From assembly GCA_021014325.1 (NCBI GenBank), contig CM037463.1, forward strand, positions 4,459,001-4,523,000: 64,000 bases of DNA, given 5' to 3'. The number at the start of each line of letters is the position of its first letter. Position 1 is the first letter of the stretch. A program made the position numbers and the translations under genes. Shown one piece after another: positions 11,801 through 20,700 of the stretch. The notes below the pieces were generated by a model, which ran no database searches, was not told where the DNA came from, and saw only the letters and a program-made list of their open reading frames with translations. The DNA is from Plazaster borealis (Eukaryota > Echinodermata > Asteroidea > Forcipulatida > Labidiasteridae).

Positions 11801-11961
11801 AATTTCGATTTTTCATTCATTTCTGTTGACCCATCCACCCACAATTTTGAAATCCATTTTTTTAAACATTGATTTTTCTGAATGGCCCCAATCATTTATT
11901 TTTCTTCAGTTCATCCAGTGAAGAAAGTGACTCGGCTGAAAATGCAGAAGAGGAGAAATAA
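2215..11961 (+). CDS. ERICH2: Glutamate-rich protein 2 (ERICH2)-like, 12 coding exons, 482 aa
   Basis: Exons: 2215-2324, 3116-3146, 3554-3605, 4057-4318, 4437-4774, 5297-5374, 6485-6571, 7239-7426, 8068-8125, 9447-9518, 10309-10429, 11910-11961. All have GT-AG borders and compatible phases. The N-terminal half is Ser/Arg-rich and looks disordered. Residues about 300-382 become acidic (runs of D and E). Residues about 375-425 form the conserved helical block (EKAPFQLLGEFLEAVMEEDY, then KLCKMVLLYEPENAEAKQF) that I recognise from vertebrate ERICH2. The tail is almost pure Asp/Ser/Glu. The motif DSYYV-(S/T)-H occurs three times, in exons 5, 6 and 7. The molecular role is unknown and no catalytic domain is visible. 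The start is the first ATG after a good polypyrimidine acceptor at 2,210, so an earlier exon, coding or not, must exist upstream. The gene converges on the UBXN6-like gene. The family assignment is from memory of the C-terminal block; the exon model itself is strong. Confidence 0.8.
2895..3060 (-). mobile_element. tRNA-derived SINE fragment (Asn-type head)
   Basis: Read on the minus strand it carries a degraded tRNA-like head (B-box region near 2,930, A-box region near 2,975). Its flank ttgaacaaagaaaaattt is shared with the copies at 9,798 and 47,122. A second B-box-like segment follows at about 2,998-3,010 on the plus strand. It lies in intron 1 of the ERICH2-like gene. Confidence 0.5.
3728..3812 (+). 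mobile_element. tRNA-derived SINE head (Asn-type)
   Basis: A tRNA-like sequence with A box (tagctcagttggtagag) and B box (ggttcaaatcc), the same family as the copy at 9,798. It lies in an ERICH2-like intron and carries more mismatches than that copy, so it is a SINE relic and not a functional tRNA gene. Confidence 0.65.
5297..5374 (+). other. ERICH2-like exon 6 (duplicated exon, copy A; tandem CAG acceptor)
   Basis: A 78-base, frame-preserving exon coding an Asp/Ser-rich segment with DSYYVTHGQ. The acceptor is catcagcag, so splicing at 5,297 or 5,300 both stay in frame. The pyrimidine tract before it is long and strong. Both ends are in phase 1, so the exon can be skipped or repeated without a frameshift. 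Confidence 0.8.
5563..5967 (-). mobile_element. tRNA-Leu-derived SINE
   Basis: On the minus strand the head reads tgtcgtggccgagcgg and continues through a Leu(CAA)-like anticodon region and a B box (ggttcgaatcc). A conserved body follows, ending in a short 3' ATT-rich tail. It interrupts duplication unit A between ttgtaa and gaactggac; unit B has the uninterrupted site. Confidence 0.85.
6140..6760 (+). repeat. Tandem genomic duplication, unit B (contains ERICH2 exon 7)
   Basis: The counterpart of the unit at 4,930-6,000, sharing exon, intron flanks and the downstream segment, without the SINE. It lies about 1.2 kb from unit A. Confidence 0.8.
6485..6571 (+). other. ERICH2-like exon 7 (duplicated exon, copy B; clustered in-frame acceptors)
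   Basis: An exon of up to 87 bases, paralogous to 5,297-5,374 and coding the same DSYYITHGQ-type segment. The acceptor region acagtagtatcagcagcag offers AGs at 6,484, 6,487, 6,493, 6,496 and 6,499. All are in frame, so the protein could vary by up to five residues here. The pyrimidine tract is weaker than that of copy A. Confidence 0.75.
6835..7035. mobile_element. Foldback MITE, family F (GGGCCCAATTTCATAGA ends)
   Basis: The inverted ends contain caatttcatagatctgctta and its complement, with inner blocks aagcacaaaa, gcttagcagaat and ttaccagcc. The same family occurs at 13,862, 15,378, 40,311, 46,229, 62,612 and, diverged, at 62,085 and 63,555. Confidence 0.75.
7585..7785 (+). mobile_element. 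Retroelement 3' tail
   Basis: It contains ttgattttatcaaccttgcc and tatcaatgaatgtttgtaat and ends in an aaataaataaata microsatellite. A second copy lies at 39,780-39,985. The structure fits the 3' end of a LINE-like element; no coding part is present. Confidence 0.6.
8146..8300. repeat. Dispersed repeat in ERICH2-like intron
   Basis: Shares gatattcttcctact, ccctcagaaaaat and gcctgaaaa blocks with 17,110-17,200 and, inverted, with 44,990-45,085. A related end (aaatatcatgcctg) lies at about 8,345-8,362. The class is unknown. Confidence 0.55.
8560..8890 (+). pseudogene. LINE reverse-transcriptase C-terminal fragment
   Basis: The translation contains YGSKALPKLWNALPSSFR. This matches the conserved end of CR1/L2-type ORF2 proteins ('A-P-K-L-W-N-x-L-P'), followed one frame away by a FKSHLFQLAF-like motif. 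It ends in an (ATT)n tail. It is a 5'-truncated dead copy in an ERICH2-like intron. Confidence 0.65.
9115..9255. mobile_element. Palindromic MITE, possibly a diverged family F member
   Basis: The ends gggccaagtttcacaac and catgaaatttgaccca are near-complementary, and inner arms of the gcttaccacagaattctgc type face each other. A similar segment lies at about 6,755-6,840. Confidence 0.55.
9798..9905 (+). mobile_element. tRNA-Asn-derived SINE with intact cloverleaf
   Basis: Bases 9,810-9,881 fold as a tRNA: 7-bp acceptor stem (ggctaga/tctagtc), A box tagctcgactgg, GTT-type anticodon loop, B box ggttcaagtcc. A TTTTT run follows at once. The flank tttctttgttcaaccc recurs in the other copies, which marks it as a SINE. 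No functional tRNA use is implied. Confidence 0.7.
11330..11700 (-). mobile_element. Retroelement 3' fragment
   Basis: An (ATA/ATG)n start followed by gataaacagcatttgtaaag and a tgcgcttaacaatagaa segment resembles inverted LINE/SINE 3' ends. It lies in the last ERICH2-like intron. Weakly diagnostic. Confidence 0.4.
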
Positions 11962-12299
11962 ATGATAACCGAGCATCTGACGTTTTTGCGTTGTGGATCC
12001 AGTTACAAAACCCATGGAACCAGTAAGAAGCATTATTTTTTGTTTACCTTTCAACCGAATGTAGCTTCTTATATTCCGTGCTTTTCAAGTCCGGCAAAAA
12101 AACATTGGTTCTTTGGATGAGACTCTAAGACAAGGATTCGTACAATGGATGACTTAAACTGCTAAACCATCGGAGCTTACTGAGTGATGAAAGACCATCT
12201 GAAATATCAAAAATGAGTGTGGCAAACATACCGCAATGGACACGACTAAATTCGTGGTTGTAGAGGGCGAAAATCGACACTTAGCAATGTGGACAATGT

Positions 12300-12695
12300 T
12301 GTGCTTTGGGATTGTAAACGTTTGGTAATTGGAACCCACTGTTTGTTTCAATACTATATAGTTGTATATATATACCATAATACTAACCTGTAAAAATTAA
12401 ATTTCAAAAGGGGGTAGCGTTTTGAGATACTGTCAAAAATCTGGAGCAGTTTGTCCACGCAGATAGAATAATCTGCAATTGGAATACACAATCTGAGAAG
12501 CGTTACTGCAGTAACGCTTCTCAGATTCAAATATTAAGGGTAAAAAGTGATATCTTTTTCTATAACCGCAGTACTTCGAAGTGAAAAGTTTCTCAAAATG
12601 CATTATACTATCCAAAGCTGCTGTACTTCTTACCAAGTAAGTTTTTATTGGCATTACTTTTCAGAGTCATTACCAAACGTATACAGACCCTTTAA
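12300..12695. mobile_element. TTAA MITE, family B (ACGTTTGGTAAT ends) with central hairpin
   Basis: The right end is attaccaaacgtatacagac followed by ccTTTAA. The left end is more decayed (gtaaacgtttggtaattgg). At 12,491-12,526 there is a perfect 36-base palindrome whose first half is ATCTGAGAAGCGTTACTG. Other copies: 16,043, 27,134, 44,631 and 58,781. It lies downstream of the ERICH2-like stop codon, possibly in its 3' UTR. Confidence 0.8.
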
Positions 12696-12943
12696 CCCTT
12701 TCATGCACCATTTATTTTAGTGATAAATTGATCATATGATGGACACATTAATTGTTTAATCGTTATTTTTTGGCAAATTAATGATAACACCCCAAAAAAC
12801 AGGTCACAATAGCACCCTCAAGAGTCCTCATTCCCATTCTGAAAACTATGTGGCCGTGCGATCTTTATTTTTCGTTTTACAACTATTTTTCTGAAGGGAT
12901 TTAAACCGGTTGCTAGCGACCGGTCGTCGCGTGAAAGAGTTAA
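12692..12943. mobile_element. TTAA MITE, family G (TTAACCCTTTCATGC ends)
   Basis: TTAACCCTTTCATGC at the left faces GCGTGAAAGAGTTAA at the right. A second copy lies at 48,631-48,872. It directly abuts the family B element and shares its TTAA. The TTAA-CCC termini resemble piggyBac ends. Confidence 0.8.
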
Positions 12944-13099
12944 ATAAAGTTGTTGCTGTGCGCATGTGTTCTTTAACGAACTTACTCAGCACATATTTTA
13001 TAACACATCTACTGCTGAAGTTTGTATAGAACCCTGTAAATAAATAAGTAATCTGCTGCCCTCTATTGGTGAAATATTCATCAACCATGTCACACCCCC

Positions 13100-13860
13100 A
13101 TCAAAGTGAGAACAATATTATTACAATGTTTGCATTCATTCGGGAACAAGTCTCTCTGAATTATAACACACAGCGCTCAAAACATCGAAGACCTAATGTG
13201 CATAATGCTCATGTCCCTGTGCTAAATATACGCTTGTAGAAAAATAGTGGCACAAACTTCATCATTTTTCCAACTGGTAGAAGCCAGTTTTCAAGCTGAC
13301 TTGATTGAATTCAACGTGTATGAGTGACTTCAGTCATGTAGTAGGGTCCCATCTCTGCAGCCGATAATCCGTGGAATTTTATTCTCAAGTTTGTTGGCTT
13401 TTGTAGCTTGCAACATTTTGTGTTTACGCAAGAGTTGTTTTTACATGGTTTAATTGGTAAACATGTAGTTCGTGATGATTGCATGGTGTCATACAGTTGT
13501 ATACCGAAGAGCGCAAGATAGGCTGGAATGTGGAGAGTGAACATTCGTGGAGCCCATGCCTTCGCGATATGGTGCAAGATTGATTGATTGATAGATACAG
13601 TTGTAGACTTCAACTGCCTGTTACATATTGCATTCCTAGTTTTAATAGAATTTTGTTGGCAATCGAATACCAAGCTTGAAGACGGCTCGTTCATGGCCTG
13701 TTCACGTTCGCTGAAATTCTCTCCTGTAATGGTCTTGAATAATTTGTTGAAAAATCTTTCTCCAATCTCTTTATTTTTAAGCATGATTGGAAAGTCAACA
13801 ACATTTTGATAAACAGTCCCTTGTCGGGATTTGCTTTAGTCACTTACCACATAAGTAGAA
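13100..13860. other. Intergenic, no recognised gene or repeat
   Basis: A 157-codon open frame on the minus strand (13,311-13,784) has no recognisable domain, and part of it crosses an ATCA simple repeat. I see no exon or repeat family that I can name. Confidence 0.35.
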
Positions 13861-13861
13861 A

Positions 13862-14112
13862 ATAATGCTGAACAATTTTCTGCTAAGCAGAAATGAGCAG
13901 GATACCAGTCACAAATTGTACTTGTGACATGTTAGTATTAATAATAATAATAATAATAATATTTAGTCTTATATAGCGCCCGTATCTACCAATAAGGTAC
14001 TCAAGGCGCTTGAACTGATAGAAACATTCTAAGACAGTTTTTTGAAGTTATTCTGTTAAGCATAGTTTTTGTTGTGCTTAGCTACTTTTTGTGCTCTATG
14101 AAATTCAGCCCT
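13862..14112. mobile_element. Foldback MITE family F interrupted by a SINE 3' tail
   Basis: The family F arms (tctgctaagcagaaatgagc; ttgtgcttagctactttttg) are split by an (AAT)n plus tatatagcgcccgtatctac segment at about 13,937-14,025. That segment is the inverted 3' end of a tRNA-Leu SINE. Confidence 0.65.
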
Positions 14113-14114
14113 GG

Positions 14115-15375
14115 TGTTCAAACAGTTGCCTAGTTCTTGGTGCTTGTCGAAAAAGGAAAACATTACTCCTACTTGTGATTTTTAGAGTAGGGACATTTGG
14201 GTTCAGGCCGGGCAGCAGAAATATAAAGTGGATTGTATTCTTATTACCATTCCAGCATTGCTAACTATTAATGTGTGTTGCAAACAAGTGCCTATTTATA
14301 ACTTGTTTTTCTGCTTTTTGATCGTCTTGATTGGGTATTTACAGATGGTCCGAATGGGACGTCATAGATAAAATTGTCAATTTCTTTTAAAAAAAGAGTA
14401 CAGATTTTACAATTTATAATCCGTCCGTTTTTATTTAATACATTCATTGTGCTGTGAAAATGACAATATTAAACAATACAGCTTCATATATGAGTAAACA
14501 ACTTGACTTTTGTAAATCTTTATGAAAAATAAGCTAGTTTCAAGTTTGTATATTTGCTATAAAAAATGTTTGTCCAAAAATCCTAGATATGTATGAAATG
14601 TACATGTGTTGATTAATATGAAAATTATTTAATAATGTTTCAGTTTGCTTAATAATAGTTTATTTTATCCCAAAATGAAAATTAAAGGCTCATATCTTTT
14701 GAGTTAAAAAGATAAACTGATTAATCTGTTTGTCATTGCCCTGAACTTTGCAGTTTACCGCCCTCTATGGGAATCTTCACGGTGTAATGCACGCAGTTTT
14801 TGTGTTGGGTAAATTTGGTAAATGAGTGATGTTAAACGTTAAGTAATTCAAAGGTGATCTAACCCGTGACAACACGCCTAATCCACATTTAGGCAAAACA
14901 TGATGCGTGCAAAAACCGCCGGGCAGAGACTTAATAGTTTGGTTTCGCCGTGACATCAGAGAGCATTTCCTCTATCCCGTTTGTAAGTGTGTCATAATTC
15001 CACTGTAAGCCACGCCCACTTCACACAAACTGGCTCCACTGATTACCAGAAGCCCATCTAGGAGTTGCATTGAACTAGTTTTTTCTTTGGTGCTTTTCGC
15101 AAGAGCAGTTCAATAATTGGACTTGGCTTTTACATACGTTCTTCAAAGACTTAGGTCTTCTCAGAATAAAAATTTTCTGCCATAAGAAATGTTTATGAAC
15201 TGTGAAATGGGTGATTTTTTGTAACATTCCACACAAACGTATGCCAGCTTTGGAGCCAGAAGTAGGGAAAAGTTTGGGCGTGCAGCAGATATGCACTTTG
15301 TGTGACGTAATGTCTTCCAAACAGTGTGTAAAGCTCATTTATCCGAACCTTCCGTTGCACACAGTGAACAGATCA
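14115..15375. other. Intergenic, nothing recognised
   Basis: AT-rich sequence between the convergent ERICH2-like and UBXN6-like genes, with no exon that I can support. Confidence 0.35.
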
Positions 15376-15377
15376 GG

Positions 15378-15617
15378 GCCAAATTTCATAGAGCTGCTTA
15401 AGCAGAAAATATTATATTGTTATTTGGTTTTACCCGTACACCGATGTGTGTAAAAATATTACTTTAGAATTTTCTGCCAAGCAGAAATAAGCAGGATACC
15501 AGTCACAAATTGTACTTGAGACATGGTAGTTTGGCTGGTAACCTTATTCTGGTAGGCGTAATTTTATTATGCTTAGCTACTTTTTGTGCTTAAGCAGCTC
15601 TATGAATTTGGGCCCTG
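15378..15617. mobile_element. Foldback MITE, family F
   Basis: The ends ccaaatttcatagagctgct and gcagctctatgaatttgg are inverted repeats. The interior carries gcaggataccagtcacaaat and ggtaaccttattctggta, shared with the 40,311 and 46,229 copies. Confidence 0.8.
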
Positions 15618-16042
15618 GATGAAAGATGGATTTGTGACAAAGGTCTTTGGCTGTGTATGTCTATATTGTTCCCCCACCAAGTATCCACACGTTGGTGTTG
15701 TGGTGAGGGTGACTGGAAATTGAGGTCTATTGCTCATAATTACTTGATACTATTTAAGTGCATAGTCTTATGCATATTAACATCATACTTAATATAGCCC
15801 CCTTGTTAAGTCAATCTTCATATCACACTTGATGACTGTGCACATATTTGGTGTAGTTTAAACAATGTTACTGAAACATGTGGCAGGTGTCAATTATAGA
15901 GACATCAAAATGAAAAATCAGACCCCCAAAATGAATAACTTATAAAACAGTTTTATATTTTCTTTCATTGACTTATATGCTGACTTCATCAGAAAAATAT
16001 CTTACGTCAAGTCTAGACTTCTTCCATGCATTATTTAGAGAC

Positions 16043-16408
16043 TTTACAGGGTCTGTGTACGTTTGGTGATGACTCCGAAAATTAATGGCAATAAAAACCT
16101 ACTTGGTAAGAAGTAAAACAGCTTTAAGTAAAAATGCACTTTGAGAAACTTTTAACTTAAAAGTACTGCAGTTATGGAAAAAGATATCACTTATTATCCC
16201 CCAAAATTTGAATCTGAGTGTGTATTCCAATTGCAGATTATTCTTCCTGCATGGACATAACCGCTCCAGATTTTCGGCAATATCTCAAAATTGCTACCAC
16301 CTTTTGAAATTAAATTTTCACAGGTTAGTTTAATGGTATATATCTTTACAACTATGGATTGAAAACAAACAGTGGGTTCCAATTACCAAACGTATACAGA
16401 CCCTTTAA
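16043..16408. mobile_element. TTAA MITE, family B, hairpin-less copy
   Basis: The left end is gggtctgtgtacgtttggt and the right end is acgtatacagaccctTTAA. Compared with 12,300 and 27,134 it lacks the central palindrome: the sequence runs from tttgaatctga straight to gtgtattccaattgcag. Confidence 0.8.
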
Positions 16409-16477
16409 GGGACACTAGGTGGCACCAGACTTGCCAGGTAAAACCATTGCTTATGGAAATGTGTGCATGCTTTATGG

Positions 16478-16740
16478 CGGTCGGGTTGGTGTAGTGTTAT
16501 CTTTCCTCGACTTTCACCTCTAGGACCTTGGTTTGAATCCAGCCAGGGGCACTATATGGATTGGGTTTTCAGTCCCTACTTGATTGCGTATATTTTCCCC
16601 CTGGAATAATTCTCTGGGCTTTTCCTCCCACATCTAAACCTGAAACTTCCTTCTTGGCTAGTATAGTGATTAAGTTCCATTTTCTGAGAGTCCTTGGTTT
16701 CACAACCAGAATTAATCAATGAAATGAAATGAAATGCTCT
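16478..16740 (+). mobile_element. tRNA-derived SINE (second family)
   Basis: The head has A-box-like ggttggtgtagtgttatc and B-box-like ggtttgaatcc. The body (ttttcctcccacat) and the 3' segment ccttggtttcacaaccagaa end in a gaaatgaaatgaaatg tail. The same 3' segment occurs at 41,500-41,650 and 47,935-48,045, and a full inverted copy lies at 42,650-42,945. Confidence 0.65.
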
Positions 16741-17790
16741 GAACTATGTAAACAATAGGCCCCTTACAATCGCTGGCATCACTGAAGTCAAATAATGGAA
16801 ACGGCACACGTGTACACGCCAAGCACAACTCTCAGCCAATAATAGGTCGTTATTGACCTCAGTGAGGGCACTGTTTGGGCTTGTGATGTCATGCAAGGGG
16901 TCTATCGACTTTTACCTGATAAGTCTTCCACCTAGCATTTCTAAGTCTCCCATTGGTCCTATGAGTACCCCGCTGTACATATTTTTGTGTCAAAAGAAAT
17001 AGCCAGTAAATGACACAGGTTGTTTGAAATTGCAACAACATTGTACCTCGGTATAATTATCTCGGATGTACACATGCAATGGCGCCAATAGTCAATATTT
17101 TCTAGGTGTGATATTCTTCCTATTTTGATCTGTTTTCCAATTTCTTTGCCCTCAGAAAAATTAGTAAGATTGTTATTAAATAGCCTGAAAAATATAGACC
17201 TTTCTATTGTTGATAAACAATAAGCTGGTTGGCATGGAGGGCTGAATGTTAGCAAAACATTCAATCAGATGTTAACAGATGTTGTGACCAAATTCAACAT
17301 TTCTGCAAATTTTCAATCAAAACAAAATACATCCCATGATTGGTTGCTTTTGTTTCCAACAAATTCAACACTATTTTTGAACATTTGTGTATACATTATG
17401 TTACAAACTGTGATCTGTTTTTGCTTTGCATCTATGGCTTCCCATTAGTTGTCCAACCTTGGATGGCAAAAACTCGGGCTGTGACGTTGCAATAGAAAAG
17501 TCTATACCCAGTGTGTTACTGTGTAGTGCACACATTTTAGGCGAGACGTGGTGTTTACATGCACACTATATCTCTACATGCAATTTGACTCCCAAAATGG
17601 CAGACCATAAACAGACAGTAGCTGCCCGTGTCGTCAATTACCATTTGTAGGTCGGGCTTCGTTCTCAAGAAAATTATCCTATTTTCTTGCCAAGGGTCAA
17701 AAATATATCATGCCTGATTCTTGTGCAGAGCTTCTCTTGATGAGAGGTGAAAGTTTTGTTTGCCCTCTGATGGGATAAAGCTGTTTGATT

Positions 17791-20700
17791 TCATAGCGTC
17801 TTGATCGCCCGCATCACAGCTGTCTTGAGGTGGTGCTCCTGTTTGACGGGACCGTGGAGGCAGAAGTAAAGACCCGTTGCCATCTCGGCCTTCATGGTTT
17901 CATTGAAACCAAAGTCCAATACTGTGCCTGGAACCTAGAATTGATAGACACACATCGAGCACGACAGTTTTTAATGTACATATAGACCCATTGCATATGA
18001 CGTCACACTCTCAAAATGGAGGCAGATCATTGGACGATAGCTGTTCTCTGTGTGTAAAAACGTGCGTGTGACCTCAGCGAATCTATAGCGTTTCGCATTA
18101 TGCAAGGGGGATCTATTGTTTTCTATAGACCCCAGAACGCGCCTCCGAACAATGCGCGTCATTTTAGGTGTCAAAACTCTCTTTTGTGCATGTTTGTATA
18201 CGATTTTGACACCCAAAATGACACCCAGGATAGGCGCATGTGAGTATGCTGCGCGTTGTGCAATGGGTCTATACTCAGAAAGCACTGAGTATACAGTGCA
18301 CATCGCATATCGGTGTAAGGATAAAAACCAAAATCATGTATTAAAAATATTTTTGCAAAAATAGTAAGCAGTCTCCCAAACAGCAGTTTGAAAAATAGTT
18401 TAAAGCGTGATTTTCTCCAAACACTTAATTTTGGCTGTGGAGCACCATACGTCTTTTCGTGGTGTGACTGACGAATTGACAGATACTTTGGTTGTTGATT
18501 GCGTAGGGTTGGTTTTTTTTAGTTACTTTTCATATCGGGAACATCAACATATTTATTGGGCATCATTTAAGTAAAATTGTATTTTAACATGCAATCCAGA
18601 AAGCCCTGTGAGATTTTTGTTTGGGCCTCAAATAAAAAATGTTGCTTTTGAGGGAAGCTACTTTTGAAGCAAATTTGTTTTCTTGGCAGACCTGGTTTTA
18701 CCCGTCACACTGAGGTCATACAATCCAAAGGTCAAACCTGCTTCAAGTATTTATCTCTGCTGTTCAGTCAGAAAAGTTGTTGCTATTGGTTCAAGTTCAT
18801 TAATCATAGTACCAATAGACTGTGAAAGTATCGCGCGTATTTGAGCATTGGGACCTGATAGAGCGCGCGACTTTGTTTCCTTCACGAAATTTATGTACAT
18901 GGGACCAAAGAGGTCCCAAAAATATTTGAATAGCAGGAGATTTGCACAGTCTATACCTACAAATAATAATCAGCAATAGCTTGTTCGGCTGCAGATTGTG
19001 CCGCATCACTTTATAAACCCTTGCAAGGAGCGATATAAATTCAAGTTAAGCTCTGCGTACCTGTCGTTAAACTAACGAGCGCTTTGAGATCGGGTGTGGT
19101 AAAGCGTTACTAAAAACTACCTATTATAATTCTTCCAGTCAGTTTCCATTGTAGTTTATTACTTGTTATTTTGTATAATTCTTCTTATGCTTTATATTCC
19201 ATCTTTAAATAAGTATAGACGTTTTTGTTTACTTACAAGTTTCAGTTGAGACAATGTAGAGTTCATTTCAGACATGATGGTTCCGGTTTTGTCTCGAAGC
19301 ACAAAGGGCTGCCATTCTTTCTCCAACATTAATGACGTAAATGTCTTCACGTCTGACAGCTTTTCATTGATGTGAAATGTTCCTGCATGTGGCAATCAAA
19401 GTCAAGGTTTAACCTTTCTCCCTGGAGTGATTTAATAGGGTCCTTCCTCTCTCTTAAAAATTTTGACATCACATGGAAACTCAACATCCAAACTGTTGGG
19501 CAATGCCAATGGTTATGGTGGTAATGCCTGATCCCATGTAAAGCATGACCAGTTTACTAGTGCAGTCCTCAGTCCAACACCAGTCAGTAACTCAACACCC
19601 AAACTGTTGGATTCTGATTATCATGGTATGCCTGATCCCTTTTTTCTTTTTTTTTCTTTCTTTTTTTTTGGGGGGGGGGCATTTAATACATTATTGGTTA
19701 GTTGGTAAGCAGTTTGCAACAGCTAATTTTAATTTCTTAAAATTATACCTTGTAACAGTACTCCGTCCGGAAATCGTATCCGGATAATAGCATAGTTATA
19801 TCGTCTTACAGCATTTGGATTCTGAGGATCATCTTGTGATCTGTAACGTGCAGAGAGACAAATGTCATGGGTTAATAAAAGCTCTTAGATTTCTATTACC
19901 ACACTGATTTTGACTCAATTGGAGATGTTTTGGGGACACTAGGTGGCAGCAGACTTACCAGGTAAATCCATTGTTCTCGGAAGCATAAGCACGCTCAGAA
20001 TTATGCAAATGATGGAAATAACATGGTACATCTGCTGCCACCAAACATCACAAAGTCCTCATTGGTTGCTGGAGGGGCTCCGAGGTCAAATATAGTTCCA
20101 ATAGATAGAGTCCTTATAAAAGTGGAAAGAAAATTAGAAGTCACTAAACCACACGTTAAAATTGTGTAAAATGCCATTGTATTTTATACTCTTTCAGAGA
20201 GAAATTTGAAACGTGACATTATTGGATGTAAACAACAAATTGGTCTGTACATTCCATGGAGGAATTTTTTGTCAGACATATGGTCAAATTTATTGCCGTT
20301 TTGAAGGTTGAAAGTCAGGAATGAACCAAAAAATTCCCCTACATAAAATGTACAGACCCATATATTTGAAATGTGAAATCATAGGATGTTTTTCGGTGCT
20401 GACAAATTTCACTCTGAAAGTGAAAGAGTGTCAAATACAATGGCATTTTAACATGTGGTTAGAGACTTGAATTTTCTTTCCACTTTCACGAAGACTCTCT
20501 ATTTATTAGAAAGTGAGTACATCACAAAATTAAACTTTGGATCTTGGATCCCCTCTTCAAGAATATCTAGAGGCAAATAATAATAATAATAATAATAATA
20601 ATATTGACTCTTATATAGCGCAATTCAAAAGAATGATCATTGCGCTCGAACATTAATTACTCCTGGTCACTGGGCCATATATTTCATTCCTTAAACCATC

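Noticed and set aside
13311..13784. A 157-codon minus-strand open frame as a single-exon gene
   Set aside because: No domain recognised; part crosses an ATCA simple repeat; intergenic between convergent genes. Left unassigned, not proven false.
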